A stretch of DNA of 64,000 nucleotides from Coriaria nepalensis (GCA_027186245.1 CP114493.1:8315501-8379500), one strand, 5' to 3'; counted from the first letter of the stretch, positions 36,272 through 48,413 are shown. Notes: generated from the sequence alone by a model not told the origin. Numbers and translations: made by a program.

Positions 36272-37603
36272 CTACATTTCAGCTCCACCTAGCACCCTCC
36301 TTAGATCATACTTCTGTTCGGAAGTAAGCCTAGATGGGAACCTCACAGCAAACTTGATTCTAAGGTTTCCTTTCTTACTTGGGTCTTTTGAGATAGGCAT
36401 TCCTTCATTCTGCATCACCATTTCTTGTCCGGGCTTGATTATATCTGTCACAATTGTGAGGTTTCTTCCATCCAGGGTTGTTATATTAAGGGTCTTTCCA
36501 GTGAGTGCTTCTAGCAGTGTAATCTTCAGATTGACTACCAGATCATTTCCATCTCTCTGGTAAACGTCGTGGGGTTTCTCATCCACAACAAAAACAAGAT
36601 CGCCTGGAGTAAGACCAGGTTCTTGATTGCCATTCTCAGGAAAGGTGATTTTTGTGCCCTTCTTCCAACCAGGTTTGATATCAATTTTGAGTATCTCTTC
36701 AACAGTCCTCATCTTTCTGCAAAAAGATCATCTCATATAAGACAAGGCCCAATGGACGGTAAATGCAATGGTATTCAAGTACAAAGAGGCCAATGAAATA
36801 TGCATTCGACAAAAGTATAGATCAAATGACTCTTTCTATATCTAAGTTATAGATTCCAAGAATACGACCATTTGAATTATTGACATAGAAAAAGGTCCCT
36901 AACTCTGCTTTTAATTTACCTCCCCAAAACTCTGCTTTTTAGCTATGGAAATCTTCATCCTATTTTAGCTATGCAGCAGAAAATTAGCTCATCGAGAGCA
37001 ACAATATCATATTAACACATCGCTTAAATTTAATTGCTCTTTTTTTTTTCCTCCCTGAACAATAAAATAAAATCTCGAATCAGTATATATATACCCAAAT
37101 TCATCAGGAACAGAGCGAGAAATCCTCATCTTCCTCCTGGAACCTTTGTAAAGCTCCTCCAAGCTACACATAAGTCTGCTCTCAGTCGACGACGCTTTCC
37201 TACCGCTCTGACTCCTAGCCTCCACATTAGCGTTCCTAAAAACCCCCTCTCCTCCAAACCCACGGCTCCTACCACCACCAGATCCGCCGAAAAGCTCGGC
37301 GAAGATGTCATCAGCATCACGAGGCATGTACCGAAACGAGGAATCGTAATCGCTTCGTGGAGGAGGAAACTCAGTAGACTTAAGAGCCTCCTCACCGTAC
37401 AGATCGTAGATCTGACGCTTCTTAGGATCGCTAAGAACGTCATAAGCTTCAGAAATCTGCTTGAACTTCGCCTCAGCTTCGCTCTTGTTGATCGGATTCT
37501 TGTCCGGATGCCAAATCATCGCTAACCTCTTGTACGCCTTCTTCAGATCCTCATCACTCGCATTTCTGCTCACCTTCAACACGTTGTAGTAATCCGCTCC
37601 CAT
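36272..37603 (-). CDS. Class II DnaJ/HSP40 co-chaperone (DNAJB1/Sis1 type)
   Basis: Two exons in frame, 317 aa: 37603-37095 and 36716-36272. I start at the ATG at 37603 (MGADYYNVL). The J domain (1-70) has the HPD motif (MIWHPDKNP) needed to stimulate Hsp70 ATPase. A Gly/Phe-rich linker follows ([16 protein letters not shown], about 110-135). There is no CxxCxGxG zinc domain, so it is type II. The C-terminal substrate-binding domains carry [30 protein letters not shown] and a final ADxxxRRVLGG-like end ([12 protein letters not shown]). It should act in cytosol or nucleus in protein folding. The J domain is encoded wholly in exon 1. I recall a DnaJ gene (At1g59725) directly beside CRR28 in Arabidopsis, which matches this layout. 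Confidence 0.95.
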
Positions 37604-39294
37604 ACTTTCAACTATCTCTCTGCGAAGATTCTCTCTTATCAATCAAGCTCTGCTTGGATTTGGTTATGACTTTGATTTTGGTTGATTGTTCTGAGATTTG
37701 CAGATCAATGTGAGTGATTGATTGATTGATGGCGGTTGGTGTTTCGGAAATACAGAGGCAGATAGATTCTAGGATGTTCGTTGAGAAGTATGGAAGAAAT
37801 TAGTTCCTTTCCTCTTTTTTTTTTTCTTCTTCTATCTTTCTTTCCTTTTGTGAGAGTGAGAGAGAAGAGTTGAAAAATAATGGAGGATATAAATCGGAGA
37901 AGATAACGGCACGTCGGCCGGTTTTCAACTAAACACGCTATTGACGTGTCTCTAGATTTTTCTCTTCTTTTTATTTATTTATTTATTTACATATAATAGT
38001 GTATATTAATAATGTGATAAATAATTATTGAACGGATAAATTAGGAATTTTGTGTATTTAATAAATTTATTAATTTGTCAACGTAAAAGATAAATAAACA
38101 ATATTTGTGAAAAAGAAAAAAAAAAGCATAGTGCGTAAGAGTCAAAAGCATCACCATTCGTTCGGTCCAAAGGTTCATTGCATACGTAGCTTAATTTATA
38201 AATTTCATGTTTCTTCAAATCTAAGATTTATAATTCCATAAATAAATAAATAAATAAATAAATATTAGAATGTCAACCTTACAAATCAATTAAGAAATTT
38301 AGATTTTGAAAAACTTTAGAATGTATTTAAAATTAATAAATAAAATATTAAATTTATTTATTCAAAACTAAATATTTATATTTTTTAAAATCCACTATTA
38401 CCGCCACAACATTTATAAATTAATCATTATAACAAAATAAATTTTAATATAATTATAAATATCACTCTAATATTAATAAATTATATATAATATAAAATAT
38501 TTATTAAAATATTTATATTTGATTAATTATTTTTTTTTTTAATTAATATGATATTTTATAATTTCAAAACTTGAGATATTTCTTTTTATTAAAAATTATT
38601 AATTAATTTAAATTATTTCTATAGTATATTTACATTGTCGGCGATGGACGTTAAGGTAGGTGACGATAGGGCTCTGACCCTATCAATAACTTAAGAGCAC
38701 ATAATAATACTACTTACTACATATAGATAGATATAGAAGGTGACCATGCAGTGTAATAATACTAATAACACTCCGGAGCGTGCATTTTAAGATCTAGATT
38801 TACAGAATTGTCGAAAAGTTAATAATGATTGCTTGCGTGTAAAGATTCTATTATTAGTCGGTCGATTTATAGAGATTCGTTTTTTGTTTGCTGCATTTAA
38901 ATTTAGTACCTACATACATGACTTTCAACGGCCATTCCGCCACCCCTTTCCACCACCCCCAACGGTGTCTTAAATTACCCGCCACCATCACCTTTCGCTA
39001 TATTATTAATATTTTCTATATATACTAATAACAATATAGATATGCATTTAAAATGAGATACATTTTAGGTGATACTAAGATTAAATTTAATTTATTATTA
39101 AAAGTGTTATATTATTTAAAATAAATGATTTAATACTACTCAAAATTTTGGTTAAAATAATAGATTAGTAACTCAAATTTTGAAATAATTCACTCAAAAT
39201 TATTTTTTATTTTTTATTTTCTTTATCATAATATCTCCATCTACTATCCAATCTAAACTCACGTTCAAATCCAAAATACTCAGCGCCAATTCAA
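37604..39294. other. Divergent spacer between the DnaJ and CRR28-type genes
   Basis: The DnaJ leader lies on the left (TTGATTGATTGATT at about 37712-37726 and a T-rich tract near 37817-37830). Very AT-rich sequence follows at 37960-38640, with (AAAT)n-like runs near 37970-37990 and 38238-38264. The stretch at 39170-39290 is the short leader of the PPR gene. No gene is seen. Confidence 0.5.
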
Positions 39295-41130
39295 ATGGCG
39301 CTTACACTCCAACCCCACGCACCTCCGCGCGCCGCCCCAATTCCCAACCCACCCACCACCTCAATTACCAATCAACCACACCTCCTCCGGTTATTAACCA
39401 ACTGTTCAACCCTTTCCCATTTAAAACAAATTCACGCTCACACGCTTCGAACCCAATCAGACCATAACTCCCACCCCTTCTTTCTCTACAGCAAGATTCT
39501 CCAATTCGCATCTATCACTGACCTCGACTATGCTTATCGAGTTTTCGATCAGATCCAGAACCCAAATTCGTTCACGTGGAACACGCTTATCGGAGCCTCT
39601 GCTCGGAGCTCCGACCGAAAATCTCAGGCTATATTGCTTTACTACAATATGGTATGTGAGGGGCTTGTTGCACCGGATAAATATACGTTTCCTTTTCTTC
39701 TTAAAGCTTGCGCTTATTTATTCGCTTTGTCGGAAGGAAAACAAGCACATGCGCACGTCATAAAACTAGGGTTGGATCCTGATGTTTATGTTAACAACAG
39801 CTTGATTCATTTCTACAGTTCTTGTGGGTGTTTAGAACCTGCTCGTAAGGTGTTTGACGAAATGACACAGAGAAGTCTGGTTTCATGGAACGTTATGATT
39901 GATGCGCTTGTTCAATTTGGAGAGTATGAAAATGCTCTCAAGCTGTTTGTCGAATTGCAGAGTGTTCATGATCCTGATGGGTATACAATTCAGAGTGCTA
40001 TAAATGCTTGTGCTGGTTTAGGTGCTTTATCTTTAGGCATATGGGTTCATGTTTATTTGTTGAGAAATAACAGTTGTGCCATAGATAATAATATTTTGTT
40101 GAATTCTTCATTGGTGGATATGTATTGCAAATGTGGGTCTTTGGAACTGGCCAACCAACTGTTCGAAAAAATGCCAGAAAGAGATTTAAACACATGGAAT
40201 TCAATGATTTTAGGTCTTTCTAATCACGGCCAAGCTAACACTGTTTTTGAACGCTTTACTCGGTTAGTCGAAATGGAGAAGCTCAAGCCTAATTCAATCA
40301 CTTTTGTCGGAATTCTCAATGCATGCAATCATACAGGCATGGTTTCTGAGGGCCGGAAATATTTCAGTATGATGATTAATGATTACAATATTGAACCCCA
40401 AATCGAGCACTATGGATGCTTAGTTGATCTGCTTGCTCGGTCTGGTTTCATTCATGAAGCATTAGACTTGGTTTCAAACATGCCTATAAAACCTGATCCA
40501 GTTATCTATAGGAGTCTTCTGGATGCGTTTTGCAAGACGAACCCAGACGTGAAGTTAAGCGAAGAAATTGCTCTTCAAATTCTTCAAACCGAAATGGGTA
40601 CATTAGATAGTGGGGTATATGTCTTATTATCAAGAGTTTATGCGTTGGCTAATAAATGGAATAGTGTTGGACTGATCCGTATACTAATGAACGATGAAGG
40701 GGCTGTAAAAGAACCCGGATGTAGTTTGATTGAGATAGATGGAATTAGCCACGAGTTTATTGCAGGGGACACATCTCATCCTCAGAGTAAGGAAATCTAT
40801 GAAGTTGTTGATTTGATTGAAGAGAAGCTTGAGAGGATTGGGTATAAGGTTGACTATACACAGGCAGCTATATTGGTTGATGGGGATAATATTGTGGTGA
40901 AACGACGCTCACTTCGGGTTCATAGTGAGAGATTGGCTATTGCTCTTGGGTTGTTGAAATTGAAACGCAGAATCCCGATCCGGGTTTTTAAAAACCTTAG
41001 GGTTTGTAATGATTGTCATGAGGTGGTTAAATTGATTTCAAGCATGTTTGAGGTCGAGATTATAATGAGGGATCGGTCTCGATTCCATTGTTTTAAGGAT
41101 GGAATTTGCTCCTGCAATGACTTTTGGTGA
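39295..41130 (+). CDS. CRR28: PLS-class PPR protein with E and DYW domains, CRR28 type (plastid RNA editing)
   Basis: Intronless ORF, 611 aa. The start MALTLQPHAPPRAAP and the Ser/Pro-rich N-terminus suit organelle targeting. PLS-type pentatricopeptide repeats run from about residue 70 to 420 (VFDQIQNPNSFTWNTLI, KVFDEMTQRSLVSWNVMIDA, MYCKCGSLELANQLFEKMPE). E/E+ motifs follow (EPGCSLIEIDG, HEFIAGDTSHPQSKEIYEVV). The DYW deaminase domain has its zinc ligands in HSERLAIA and CNDCHEV and ends CSCNDFW, with Phe in place of the usual Tyr. The repeat order and many linker residues match what I recall of Arabidopsis At1g59720 (CRR28), which edits ndhB and ndhD transcripts in chloroplasts. Retaining this factor suggests the plant still uses a plastid NDH complex. 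Confidence 0.9.
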   Translation: MALTLQPHAPPRAAPIPNPPTTSITNQPHLLRLLTNCSTLSHLKQIHAHTLRTQSDHNSHPFFLYSKILQFASITDLDYAYRVFDQIQNPNSFTWNTLIGASARSSDRKSQAILLYYNMVCEGLVAPDKYTFPFLLKACAYLFALSEGKQAHAHVIKLGLDPDVYVNNSLIHFYSSCGCLEPARKVFDEMTQRSLVSWNVMIDALVQFGEYENALKLFVELQSVHDPDGYTIQSAINACAGLGALSLGIWVHVYLLRNNSCAIDNNILLNSSLVDMYCKCGSLELANQLFEKMPERDLNTWNSMILGLSNHGQANTVFERFTRLVEMEKLKPNSITFVGILNACNHTGMVSEGRKYFSMMINDYNIEPQIEHYGCLVDLLARSGFIHEALDLVSNMPIKPDPVIYRSLLDAFCKTNPDVKLSEEIALQILQTEMGTLDSGVYVLLSRVYALANKWNSVGLIRILMNDEGAVKEPGCSLIEIDGISHEFIAGDTSHPQSKEIYEVVDLIEEKLERIGYKVDYTQAAILVDGDNIVVKRRSLRVHSERLAIALGLLKLKRRIPIRVFKNLRVCNDCHEVVKLISSMFEVEIIMRDRSRFHCFKDGICSCNDFW

Positions 41131-41742
41131 TGGTTTTGGTGAGAGATCTGTTAGATGTACAAACGCTCGATTGTAAGAAATTTTTCTTCTTCTTTACTTT
41201 GAGAAAATCGTTGTTAATCAGGTAATAGAAAGAGTTTAGAACTCTAATATGATAATTAGGGGTTAAATCCTAATTTAACAAGCTTAAGCACATGAGGTTT
41301 ATTATTTAAAAAAAAAAAAAAACTCGATAGCTTGTTCTACATAATGACACCATTTCTACTATAAATCTAGCCTCTAGGCATGTGTTATGATTAATTCAGG
41401 TAATGACATAAAAAAAATTTCACTCTGAAGAGTTGCAAAATTGATCCACATAAAATCAAAATGTTTCAACCATATAAGTAATAGCTAGTAATGTAAAAAG
41501 AAACCGACAATCACAAGAAACTCTATGAGACCAATAGCCCCATACTTGACCTCTGCTTAACAAACCTTGAAAGAATCAAAACATCTCCAAGAACGAAAGA
41601 TTGAACACAATTCTATATAATTTAATAAAATCATTTTCCTCAAATTTTGTCCATCTATTTACATCTGCTGCATGAACAATGAGAGGCCTTTTGAATAGCC
41701 TGTATTCCAATCGCTTTTGAACTTCCCAACTCGGTTGCTCCT
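41131..41742. other. Convergent spacer between CRR28 and the DUF569 gene
   Basis: 3' flanks of two convergent genes. An A run lies at 41310-41323. No coding sequence is seen. Confidence 0.5.
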
Positions 41743-44546
41743 TTAAACTGCTACACCAAAAATAAGAAAGTTACAAAGAGTTCGGAAGGGCGTTTAGGAC
41801 AAACTGAAGGTTCAAATGCTACTCGAATTAAGTTTCAAACTGACATCTGAAAAACCAACCCCGAACAGAGCACATTACTAAGTACGCATCTTTTTGTTCC
41901 CAATTTCCAAACAATCAAAACATAAACATAAGATTCAATCTCAACCAACAATACTAATCTAAGGCGCTAGGCTCAATGATGCAAAAAAGCCATATATATT
42001 AAAAAGGGGCCGATTAGTAAGAAAGCTCACCTTTAGACGAGTTGAGAACGACGACAACCTGCATATTAGCATTGTTGGGAGGGAGCTGCAAACGAAGAGG
42101 GTGCAGCTTCCCATTCAAAGGGCTTCTAGTACAAACAAGAATACCCTGTAAACCGGTCTCCTCCTCCAATTTACGAGTCAACTCTTCGATCCCATTTCCC
42201 TTAAACGCGAAAAAGCTACCCTCCACTGTTTCATCATCTACCTCGCCGTTTTCATCGGCCACATGGTAATATATGATCCTCCCTCCTGATTTTGGTGGTG
42301 AACTCACTGTAGATTCACTAGACTGCAGTTGCAAAAGTTTAAGAGTAAGACAAGATTTAGGAATGAGTTGATTAATGTTTTTGATAGGATTTGTAGTGAG
42401 GAACTGGAGTTTGAGGTAGGCGTTTAAGGTAGGATATTTCAACGTTTTGGAACTCAAATTGAAATTCAAATGGTTTAGCTAAACAAACTCGCATTTGGGT
42501 ATGTCAGATTGGACATCAAATTCAGTTTACGCCCACTAAATTTAACTAAAATTCACTAATTTCAATTTCAATTTCAATTTAGTAGTTACTAAATTTAGAC
42601 AAACTGAGCCCAAAAAATGAAATTTATTTTCATAGGATTATAAACAATGAAATTAGATTCTTCATCTAAAATTATTTTCAATCCTAAAAATGAATTTTTG
42701 AATTAAATAGAAAGAAATAACAAACCTCTTGTCTTGAAAAATGGTCAGGTTTAACTGAAACGGGAGAAGGAGGGCTGGAACCGAAGTCCAGAGAATCCTG
42801 ATGCGAAAGCGGTTGTTGTCGCGGCTCGGATTTACGATCCGGTGAACGGACGTGAATCTCTAAAACGTCAACGTCCCATACAACCCAATCTTGTGTGGCG
42901 GTTCTATGAGGAATATCATGAGTCACCGAATTTCTCCACGGCGGAACGCCGCCGTTAGCTCTCAAGAAATTCCCATACCGGGTCTTCAGCTTGATACGGT
43001 TCCCTTCCCGGATCGGTTCCCACTCCACCGACGAATCGAGTCGACGTGGCATCGTCTGGAGCACTTTCCGGCCGGTCATGCCGAGCAAGAAGGGTTCGTT
43101 TGAAGCTGTGAGGTATCTTCCGTAACAGCTCTTGAACCGGATTATGTTTTCGGATCCGGGTACGACCTCGACGGTCCATCGGGCAGTTTTGGCCGATCCG
43201 TTTCGGTCCTGGGTCACGGTCTCTTCGTCTTCGTCAGCTATAAGGTACTTGTCGTGGTTGCCGCGAAGACGCACCGCCTTCGCGTTGTGGAAGAAGTCCA
43301 TGCCGGATCGGAGCGTGGTGGAGGACACGGCGGCGACCTGTGAGAGAAGATCAGAAGGTTATGATTTCAGTGTGAAAGCAAGAAATTCTTCTCTCTTCCT
43401 TTTGTTTGTTCAGAGACAAGAAAAAAAAAAAAAAAAACTCTCAAACTGAGCGGATAAGACGGAATCGAGTAATGAAAAATGGACGACGGTTTTTATATCT
43501 TGTTACAGAAAGTGCAGTTTTTACCGGTTTTGACAAAAAGTGAATTAGCTTTTTGGCAGTTTTCTTGTGGCGCCAGGCAGGTTTGGAGACAATCTTGCTT
43601 AAATAAGTTAATCAATTTCATTATATTAATTAATTAAATATGTAGATTAAATGCTCGAGTGGGTTTTTCTTTTTATATTTATTTCTTTTTCTTTTTGTTG
43701 TCTTCTTTAACTATGTTTCGTCTAAACTTTACTTTCGTATAATCTTGTAATTTATGAAAGTGATGAAAATTACCTGGTTTTGAGACCATCTCGGTGACTT
43801 AGTGACAGCAGCCCGCAATGGCGAACCCAGATGAGAACCCATCTGAAAAATCATTTCGTGTTATTGACATTATACACCTTTTGACTCAAGTATGTATATA
43901 TATATATATGTATGTATGTATGTATATATGTATATATGCGTACCTGCTTCAAAGAGAATCTAGGAGACTTGGTAATCATAGGCGAACTAGGTTCAGAACT
44001 CGTCCGGTCCAACTCATCAGACGACGCCATTGAAGAGAAGCTCGCTCTTGAGCCATTCATAGCATGATCATTTTCAATCTCTGCAAGTTCATAATCTTCA
44101 ACCTTAATCATACCCCACATGACCCAAGTTTTGGTCGAAGAGGTATGCGGTTCGTCGTGCGTGATGGAGTTCCGCCACGGAGGGGTCCCACCATTCGCTC
44201 GCAAGTAGGTCCCACACCAAGCTCTGAGCTTTAGTTGGAACCCATCTCGTATTGGCTCCCACTGAATATTCCAGTCTGACAGCTTATCTGGGTTGGTCAG
44301 AAGGACCTTGTTCCCTGTCATTCCTAGAAGAAAAGCTGCACTGGATGCGGTTAAGTATTTTCCGTCGGAGTAACTTTTCAACGTTACTGCGTTGGTTTTG
44401 CCTTCTACTTGCTCCACCTCCCATATTGCCCGCCGGGAAGAGCTGTTTCGACTTTGCCGCACGGTTTCTCCGTCTTCGTCTGCGACTAAGTACTTGTTCA
44501 GGTGGCTTTGAAGTTTGATTGTCTTGACCTCTCGAAGAAACTCCAT
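41743..44546 (-). CDS. Double DUF569 (fascin-like, actin-cross-linking type) protein
   Basis: Five exons in frame, 527 aa: 44546-43944, 43842-43774, 43337-42726, 42322-42031, 41750-41743. The last exon adds only Val and the stop. Two beta-trefoil DUF569 domains are seen. Domain 1 (1-150) starts MEFLREVKTIKLQSHLNKYL and has KSYSDGKYLTASS and CGTYLRANGGTPPWRNSITH. Domain 2 (about 235-385) has MDFFHNAKAVRLRGNHDKYL, KSCYGRYLTASN and YGNFLRANGGVPPWRNSVTH. A C-terminal domain (about 430-520) follows. The linker MGSHLGSPLRA with TKSPRWSQNQVAAVSS joins the halves. This matches Arabidopsis At1g27100 and At1g59710 in order and length. The family is annotated as actin-cross-linking because of its fold; the function is unproven. 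It could be mistaken for two genes, since domain 2 starts with a Met, but phase joins exons 2 and 3 cleanly. Confidence 0.92.
43888..43941. repeat. (TATG)n/(TA)n microsatellite in a DUF569 intron
   Basis: Mixed TATA and TATG repeats inside the first intron of the DUF569 gene, just after the donor of exon 1. Confidence 0.75.
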
Positions 44547-45226
44547 GAATAACACTGTTACTGTTCTGAGAGTTTTCCCCACGGTTTGTTACTATTCGTT
44601 GGGGCAGACAGACAGAAAGAGAAAGAGAGGAGAATTTTCTGGGGGTTTTGTGTTTTCGTTTGTTGAAGATTTGAGTTGGATCGGAGTTATTAACGAGAGT
44701 ATGGTCGGATTGTTACTTGATGAAGAAGAGACGAATCACAAGAGAGAAAAGGGGGAAAGAAGAAGATAGGCAGGAAATTTCGTGACTATTGTTTATTAAG
44801 ACTTGAATTTTAGTTTGGTTGACAAAATGGTATATATCGTGTGGAATTTTCTAGGTGGGGCTGAAAGTGGATTGGGAAATAGGAAATGGAGGATATGTCG
44901 CGATGAAGGTCATTAATTAAACGAGAGAGAGAGAGAGCGAAGATTGCGAGTTCTGAGCTCTTCACTGACTTGAACAAGGACGGTAGGTATTCACAGACTG
45001 CTAGATATATAAGATGACAACACCTATGTATCTCATGTTCATTCTTTCTTTCCTTTCCTCTTCAATCATTTTTTATTTCAGATGCTGTGAATATTTATTA
45101 CAACAAAAAAGGAAAAAAAAAAAAGAACTAAGAATAATGATGAGGAAATGATATAGAAGGAGAAGAAGAACATGATGATGAGGAGTTGCTTGAAGCCGTC
45201 AATGAGAGATTGACGGGTCCCACCAT
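44547..45226. other. Upstream region of the DUF569 gene
   Basis: Leader and promoter side of the DUF569 gene, with a GAGAGAGAGAGAG run at about 44924-44937. The ORF at 44515-44769 is a purine-rich artefact. No second gene is seen. Confidence 0.45.
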
Positions 45227-45472
45227 CTAATTGATTTGACCGGAGAAGGTTCGGGTACGGGTACCGGGGTGTGTACGGAGGCAGTTCCTGTGTATGTGCG
45301 CGTTGGCCAACAAGTCATACGTTGGACGGGGCCCAAGTTTCTCATAGAAACTGTCAAACTTCAGTTTATCATACGAGGAAAAATCAGTAGATTCTCTATC
45401 TAACGAGTGTTGACAATCCCAAGTCCTAACTTCACTTTTTTTTGCCACCTCACCTGCCATGTCAGCTTCCAT
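45227..45472 (-). CDS. Possible small protein of unknown function (81 aa)
   Basis: ORF with a true ATG, starting MEADMAGEVAKKSEVRTWDC and containing STDFSSYDKLKFDSFYEKLG. The end is Arg/Thr-rich (RTHPGTRTRTFSGQIN). The base composition is more GC-balanced than the flanking spacers, and the middle alternates polar and aromatic residues like a short structured motif. I do not recognise a family. Small plant proteins with a WDCxSxL-type start exist, but I cannot claim kinship. It may be real or chance. Confidence 0.35.
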   Translation of the reverse strand: MEADMAGEVAKKSEVRTWDCQHSLDRESTDFSSYDKLKFDSFYEKLGPRPTYDLLANAHIHRNCLRTHPGTRTRTFSGQIN

Positions 45473-45694
45473 ACCACACTAGTCTACTGTAACGATCCGT
45501 ACATTCCCCCAACCTTTTAACACAAGTTCTGTGAAGAATACAATAAACTCAATGCAATTACAAAGCGAAATCAAATTCAAAATGACCATCATACAATCTG
45601 ACTATAACCAGCCTGACATGAACATACAGCCCTTCACTTAATTATGCAGAAAAGTAATAAAGAACACACAAACACAAACAAAACATTGACGAAA

Positions 45695-47550
45695 CTATTC
45701 AGATTGTTCAACTCTTGACAGCCCCTGATTTTGCAGCATATTTTCTATGATTCTTTTCAAAGCAGGAGCACTAACTCCACATTTCTGATCAACAAAGCAA
45801 GATCTACCCTCTTCAGCTGCCTTACAAAGCTGTGGATCTAACGGCACCTTTCCGAGAAAAGGCACACCCATTTCCCTGCACATTTTCTCAGCACCACCAC
45901 CACTACTATCGAACACTTCCGTAAAAGCAATCAAATCCTCCATTTCAGGTGCTTTCTCTTTAATATACTCCTCAACCCATGGAGTCACATCTGTTTGCTC
46001 ACCATTTTGCGTAGTTCTCAAAAAGCGGAAATCTCTCAATGGCTGGCATAATCCACTCATGTTTTCAACAACACCAAGAACCTTAACACCCACTTTCTTA
46101 CAAAAGTTCACTTCTTTCCTCACATCTATTAGTGCGACTTGTTGAGGTGTCGTTACTATGATTGCACCTTCTATTCCGGTATGTTCTAGACATTGGACAA
46201 TAGAGATGTGCTCATCTGAGGTACCAGGTGGAGCATCTACAACTAAAAAGTCGAGCTCGCCCCAGTAGACATCCTTGAGGAACTGCTTGATGAGCCCATT
46301 TTTACGCGGGCCCCGCCATATGACAGCGTCATCAGGGTTCGGGAGCATGAATCCGATGGACATGACACCGAGGTTGGACTCGACATAGACAGGAGACCAG
46401 CCGAGGTTGCTCTGGTGGATGTCTTGACCTTCTAGACCGAGCATTTTTGGGACACTTGGTCCACAAATATCAATGTCCAAGAGACCCACTTGGAAATCCA
46501 TGGCTGCTAAGGCAAAGGAGATCTGAGCTGAGAATGTGCTCTTACCCACTCCGCCTTTCCCGGATAGAACAAGTATCTTGTGCTTTACAGTAGCCATTCG
46601 TTCTGCTATAGCAACCAGGTCTGTGGAGAAGAATATAACATATAAAATGATGAGTTAAAAAACTAGGGGAGAGAAGAATCTATAGAGTAATACTTGACTT
46701 CCTAGTGCCATTTCTTATCACAGCTATAAATATATACAAAAATATAGTAAGACAGCATGAGCACTTGAAGGATATGGTTTATCAGTATAAAGCTACCAAC
46801 GGAAACAACAAAAATTTGATAATTCGATATTACCATCTTATTGTCTACCGACTTTTGTTTAGTCATCTGCAGATAAACTACTATAGAACAAAATAAAGAG
46901 CTTATTGAACAACTAAGGGTACAGCAAAATTTGGGGGTATCATTCTTCCTGAGATTGAAGGCACTCAAATATGGTGAGGAGGACATATAGTTATACTAAA
47001 CACACCAAACTGAGAACTGAGCTAGAAAAGCTTCTGCAGGAGAGCATAGGAATATCGTTTCTCCCCCAATTTTTTATTGGGAGACCTAACATGATTTTCA
47101 CTGCAGCAGGCAAAAGCTGCAAAACTTTTTTTTTCTTTTCGAGTTCAATAGCTAAAAGAATAAAAAAAAACCTAAGTGTTTATCCTAGAGCAAGATAATT
47201 CCAATCGAAATTCACAAGTAGAAATTAAACAAGAGCAGCTTATGATAGAGCGAGGGAACGTAAAAGGAGGAGGACGAAGAAAACCTGGATCGGGGCCCTT
47301 AGGAGCAGTAGCACATGCTTCTTGATTAGGGCAACCTTCACACGCATCCGATTTTCCTGCAGATTCTGAACGAGTTCCAGGGCAATCTGAGCGCGCGAAA
47401 ATCACCACCAAAATTTCAAGAGACAAACACAATCAACAAATAAATGAAAAAGGAAAAAACAAAAAAGCAATCTAGAAGCGGAAAGAGGAACAGAATGGTG
47501 AATGAATCATTACCTTGGTTGGCGTTTTCAGGAATTTCTCCGTTCTCCAT
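45695..47550 (-). CDS. NBP35: Cytosolic Fe-S cluster assembly scaffold NBP35
   Basis: Three exons in frame, 354 aa: 47550-47514, 47386-47285, 46620-45695. The start [12 protein letters not shown] leads into the N-terminal cluster site Cys14, Cys28, Cys31, Cys37 (C-x13-C-x2-C-x5-C). The P-loop GKGGVGKST with the deviant Walker A lysine is at about 66-74. Other conserved motifs are [46 protein letters not shown] and [11 protein letters not shown]35 builds [4Fe-4S] clusters for cytosolic and nuclear proteins in the CIA pathway. The central CPxC motif that bridges subunits in yeast and animals is missing; the site reads GLCQPL with only one Cys. I recall that Arabidopsis NBP35 also lacks this motif and works without a CFD1 partner. 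The short first exon was placed by phase and a good donor. Confidence 0.95.
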
Positions 47551-48413
47551 GGCGGCTTCTGACGTTCTTCTTCCCCACGGCTACGGCGTACGAAATGAGT
47601 AATCTTAGCATATAAAAAGGTCGGCCCTATCTAACTGATTAGACGGGTCAACCCGACCTAAGGTGGTGATGATTTATTCCCTATTTTTTTTTTAATTTAA
47701 AAATAAAAAAATAAACTCCATTTTTGAGTTTGTATAAACACAGATAATGCCCAAAACTTTTACTTTAATTAAAATGCTAATAATATCTATACATATACAA
47801 TCATTTTTAGTTTAATTGGAACCAATCACTCTTTTAGATTTGTAATTATTCAAATTTTAATTAATTATCATATTATTTAGAGAAACTCAGCTTAAATCTT
47901 TGATTTGACTCGTTAATGGTATATGTAGTACACATAAAATATGGATTTTTCGTGATGAGAATATACCTTATTTTGACATTTGCAGCAACTGTTTATGTAA
48001 TGCCGACGTATTGAAGGATTTGTACAAGTTAAACTCATATATATGTTCATTCTCATGCCTGATACAAATTACAGTGTCTTGTCTTGGTTGATAATTGAGA
48101 AAGACACTTAAGGGAAGCATGTATACTGATTGGGAAGGTGTATGACCTTTTACTTTGACATTGTTGGGCATCTTCTAAGACTTACTTACATGTGTCATAA
48201 TTGGCATTTCTTAAACAAGCTATTGCGATTGTTTACATAATAACTAACAGCATCAAAAACTGCTTTTTCATATCGGGTAGCTCGTTCCTGTATATCACAA
48301 TTATTATTTTGATGCTAGTTGTTATCATAAATTTTCGTATTTTCCCATCAAACAAACAAGAAAAAAAAAAAAAAACAAATAACAACATGAACAAAAAGTA
48401 AGAGAAAGCATAC
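47551..48413. other. Spacer between NBP35 and the TTC38 remnant
   Basis: Upstream region of NBP35, then AT-rich sequence. The exons that would continue the TTC38 remnant are not found here. The ORFs at 47968-48401 have no family likeness. Confidence 0.45.

Noticed and set aside
42684..43328. Second DUF569 domain as a separate gene
   Set aside because: Exon 3 has an AG acceptor at 43338 and joins the preceding exons in phase; the joined protein matches the known two-domain family members.
45695..46597. NBP35 starting at the Met in its third exon (300 aa)
   Set aside because: This would lose the N-terminal four-Cys cluster site; upstream exons in phase supply it.
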